From an uncultured Gammaproteobacteria bacterium (GTDB lineage: Bacteria > Pseudomonadota > Gammaproteobacteria > GCA-002705445 > GCA-002716945), in the NCBI GenBank assembly GCA_913041865.1, contig CAJWIW010000019.1, forward strand, positions 1 to 14,513: a stretch of DNA of 14,513 nt, in the 5' to 3' direction. How positions within the stretch are numbered: position 1 is the first letter of the stretch; each line of letters opens with the position of its first letter. Position numbers and translations under genes: made by a program. The notes under the pieces were generated by a model. The model was not told where the DNA came from and ran no database searches. It was given only the letters and a program-made list of their open reading frames with translations. This document shows positions 13,233-14,513 of the stretch, one piece after another.

Positions 13233-14015
13233 TTGAAAAAATATATATTATTACTCATTACTCCACTAGTCCTCGTAGGTTGTGCTAAAGGCGTGATCCC
13301 AATACCAGATATGGTCTACCCAGAGAGAAACTCTAATATCTACTCTGAAGAATCTTATGGTCTTTATCCACAAGAGTACAAAACCATTCTTAAGAATTAC
13401 TTAATGAATAAATTACCTTATCCTGATGATGCACGAGTAGAGTTTGTAAATAAGCCAGGAAAGCTTTCAATCAATCAATTAGGTAATACATATACGGGTT
13501 ATCGTGTATGCTTGTCTATTAATGCTCGTAATCAGAAAAATATATTTACTGGATATAAAACACATTTATTTATAATTAAAGATGGTGTTGTATCGCTACA
13601 TCTTTTTGATAGTGGTTTACTCAAGATTCCTTTCGAATTATGCGTGGAAGTTGATGATACAAAATCTATATTAATTGATGAAATAGATACTGAGTCAACA
13701 ATTGACAAAATGGATGATGTCATAATTAGAGATATACCTAAACAAGATTCTAATATAAGAGACATATTCTTATCATGCATAGTAGATGAAACCGAAAGAA
13801 CTTTTGTATTCAATGAGAATAAACAATCATTTTATGAGGCTATAGGTCTGGATAAATTAAATTATAGTGTAAAATTTTCTAAGACGCACATATTCGCATC
13901 AAATGAAGAACGTGACGAAATATTGATTAATAGAGTTTCCGGAACTACAACTTTTACTAGAGATAGTAAGATTTCTGAAGGAAAATGCTCGTTGTTAGAT
14001 CAAACTAAATTTTAG
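13233..14015 (+). CDS. Predicted two-domain lipoprotein of unknown function
   Basis: The start is TTG at 13233, five bases after an AAGAG ribosome site; it gives a textbook lipoprotein signal: M-K-K, a hydrophobic run (4-15) and lipobox LVGC with lipidated Cys17. The following residue is Ala, not Asp, so sorting to the outer membrane is likely if the Lol system is present. Mature region one (about 45-140) has YPQEYKTILKNYL, LPYPDDARVEF, then GYRVCLSINARN and FTGYKTHLFIIKDG, a pattern I recall only from uncharacterised proteobacterial proteins. Region two (about 178-260) has FVFNE..., then ILINRVSGTTTFT and GKCSLLDQTKF, again like small uncharacterised domains. An acidic linker (about 139-170) joins them. 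I do not assign a function. It appears to be transcribed alone. Confidence 0.8.
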   Translation: MKKYILLLITPLVLVGCAKGVIPIPDMVYPERNSNIYSEESYGLYPQEYKTILKNYLMNKLPYPDDARVEFVNKPGKLSINQLGNTYTGYRVCLSINARNQKNIFTGYKTHLFIIKDGVVSLHLFDSGLLKIPFELCVEVDDTKSILIDEIDTESTIDKMDDVIIRDIPKQDSNIRDIFLSCIVDETERTFVFNENKQSFYEAIGLDKLNYSVKFSKTHIFASNEERDEILINRVSGTTTFTRDSKISEGKCSLLDQTKF

Positions 14016-14023
14016 AAGTTCAC

Positions 14024-14052
14024 TTGAATCTTTCTTACATAAAGTCTATTAT
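14024..14052 (+). promoter_or_regulatory. Predicted sigma70 promoter for fhs
   Basis: TTGAAT (14024-14029), a 17-bp spacer and TATTAT (14047-14052) make a good match. The predicted start, about seven bases downstream (near 14058-14060), is only two to four bases before the fhs ATG at 14062, so the transcript would be leaderless or nearly so. Confidence 0.5.
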
Positions 14053-14061
14053 TATTTAATT

Positions 14062-14513
14062 ATGAAAAGTGATATTGAAATAGCACAGGCTGCGAAATTA
14101 GAAAAGATATCATCTGTTGCTAGGAAGCTAGATATTCCGGATGAATCTCTTGAACCTTATGGTCATTATAAAGCCAAGATATCAATGGAATTCCTCAAAT
14201 CGCTCGAGTCTAAACAGGATGGAAAGCTAATATTAGTTACTGCAATTAGTCCTACTCCAGCAGGTGAAGGTAAGACAACAACATCAGTAGGCTTAGGTGA
14301 CGCACTGAATCATATCGGTAAAAAAGCTTTGGTAACAATCAGGGAGCCATCACTAGGACCAGTTTTTGGTATGAAAGGGGGTGCTGCAGGTGGAGGAATG
14401 TCGCAAGTTATTCCAATGGAAGACATTAATCTCCATTTCACAGGAGATTTTAATGCAATACAATTGGCTAATAATCTGCTAGCAGCCATGGTAGATAATC
14501 ATATTCATCATGG
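14062..14513 (+). CDS. fhs: Formate--tetrahydrofolate ligase (3'-truncated)
   Basis: The enzyme makes 10-formyl-tetrahydrofolate from formate, tetrahydrofolate and ATP, feeding one-carbon metabolism. The frame is open to the right edge, giving 150 full codons of a protein usually near 555 aa. The N-terminus is canonical: MKSDIEIAQAAKLEKI, then LEPYGHYKAKIS, the ATP-binding loop SPTPAGEGKTTTSVGLGDAL, REPSLGPVFGMKGGAAGGG, and EDINLHFTGDFNAIQLANNL. The ATG at 14062 is certain from this match. No ribosome binding site precedes it, which together with the promoter spacing points to leaderless translation. Unlike E. coli, which lacks fhs, many marine bacteria carry it. Confidence 0.96.
   Translation, partial: MKSDIEIAQAAKLEKISSVARKLDIPDESLEPYGHYKAKISMEFLKSLESKQDGKLILVTAISPTPAGEGKTTTSVGLGDALNHIGKKALVTIREPSLGPVFGMKGGAAGGGMSQVIPMEDINLHFTGDFNAIQLANNLLAAMVDNHIHH

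Noticed and set aside
14016..14061. Rho-independent terminator after the lipoprotein gene
   Set aside because: There is no GC-rich stem followed by a T-run. The segment instead holds the fhs promoter-like boxes.
1..14513. CRISPR array, insertion sequence, toxin-antitoxin pair or phage defence system
   Set aside because: No regularly spaced repeats, transposase motifs or small two-gene modules are present; every sizeable frame is accounted for by the genes listed.

Overview
The window is AT-rich, compactly coded bacterial DNA with almost every gene on the + strand, many 1-17 bp gene overlaps and no intergenic stretch longer than about 185 bp. Two gene orders point to a gammaproteobacterium: maf/yceF diverging from rpmF-plsX-fabH, and uvrC-pgsA followed by tRNA-Gly(GCC), tRNA-Cys(GCA) and tRNA-Leu(UAA), which is the order uvrC-pgsA-glyW-cysT-leuZ in E. 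coli. The low GC, tight packing and tRNA genes without encoded CCA suggest a streamlined lineage, for example a SAR86-like marine one. That lineage guess is inference, not something the sequence proves.

Region 1 (1-2771) is a four-gene cofactor/transcription operon: the 3' part of a ribB with a degenerate GTP cyclohydrolase II-like tail, then ribH, nusB and thiL. Each junction is a 4-bp start/stop overlap. Region 2 (2768-5714) holds maf on the minus strand, a divergent control region with a good sigma70-type promoter, and rpmF-plsX-fabH (ribosomal protein L32 and the start of phospholipid and fatty acid synthesis). Region 3 (5716-8649) holds a family-5-type uracil-DNA glycosylase, uvrC and pgsA, again overlapping or nearly touching.

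Region 4 (8656-13163) is the most unusual part. The ancestral Gly-Cys-Leu tRNA array is split, and each tRNA is followed at once on the same strand by a surface-glycan gene: tRNA-Gly then a GT4 glycosyltransferase, tRNA-Cys then a NeuD/PglD-type acetyltransferase, tRNA-Leu then a LegC-type aminotransferase and a NeuC/LegG-type hydrolysing UDP-HexNAc 2-epimerase. The sugar enzymes fit part of a bacillosamine / nonulosonic (legionaminic-type) acid route. The dehydratase, the NeuB-type synthase and the CMP-transferase are not here. The three genes directly behind tRNAs lack clear Shine-Dalgarno sequences, so their transcripts may be freed by tRNA processing.

Region 5 (13180-14513) has a monocistronic-looking, TTG-started two-domain lipoprotein of unknown function and the 5' end of fhs (formate-tetrahydrofolate ligase), whose best promoter would give a nearly leaderless mRNA. 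I saw no insertion sequence, integrase, CRISPR array, rRNA or convincing rho-independent terminator.
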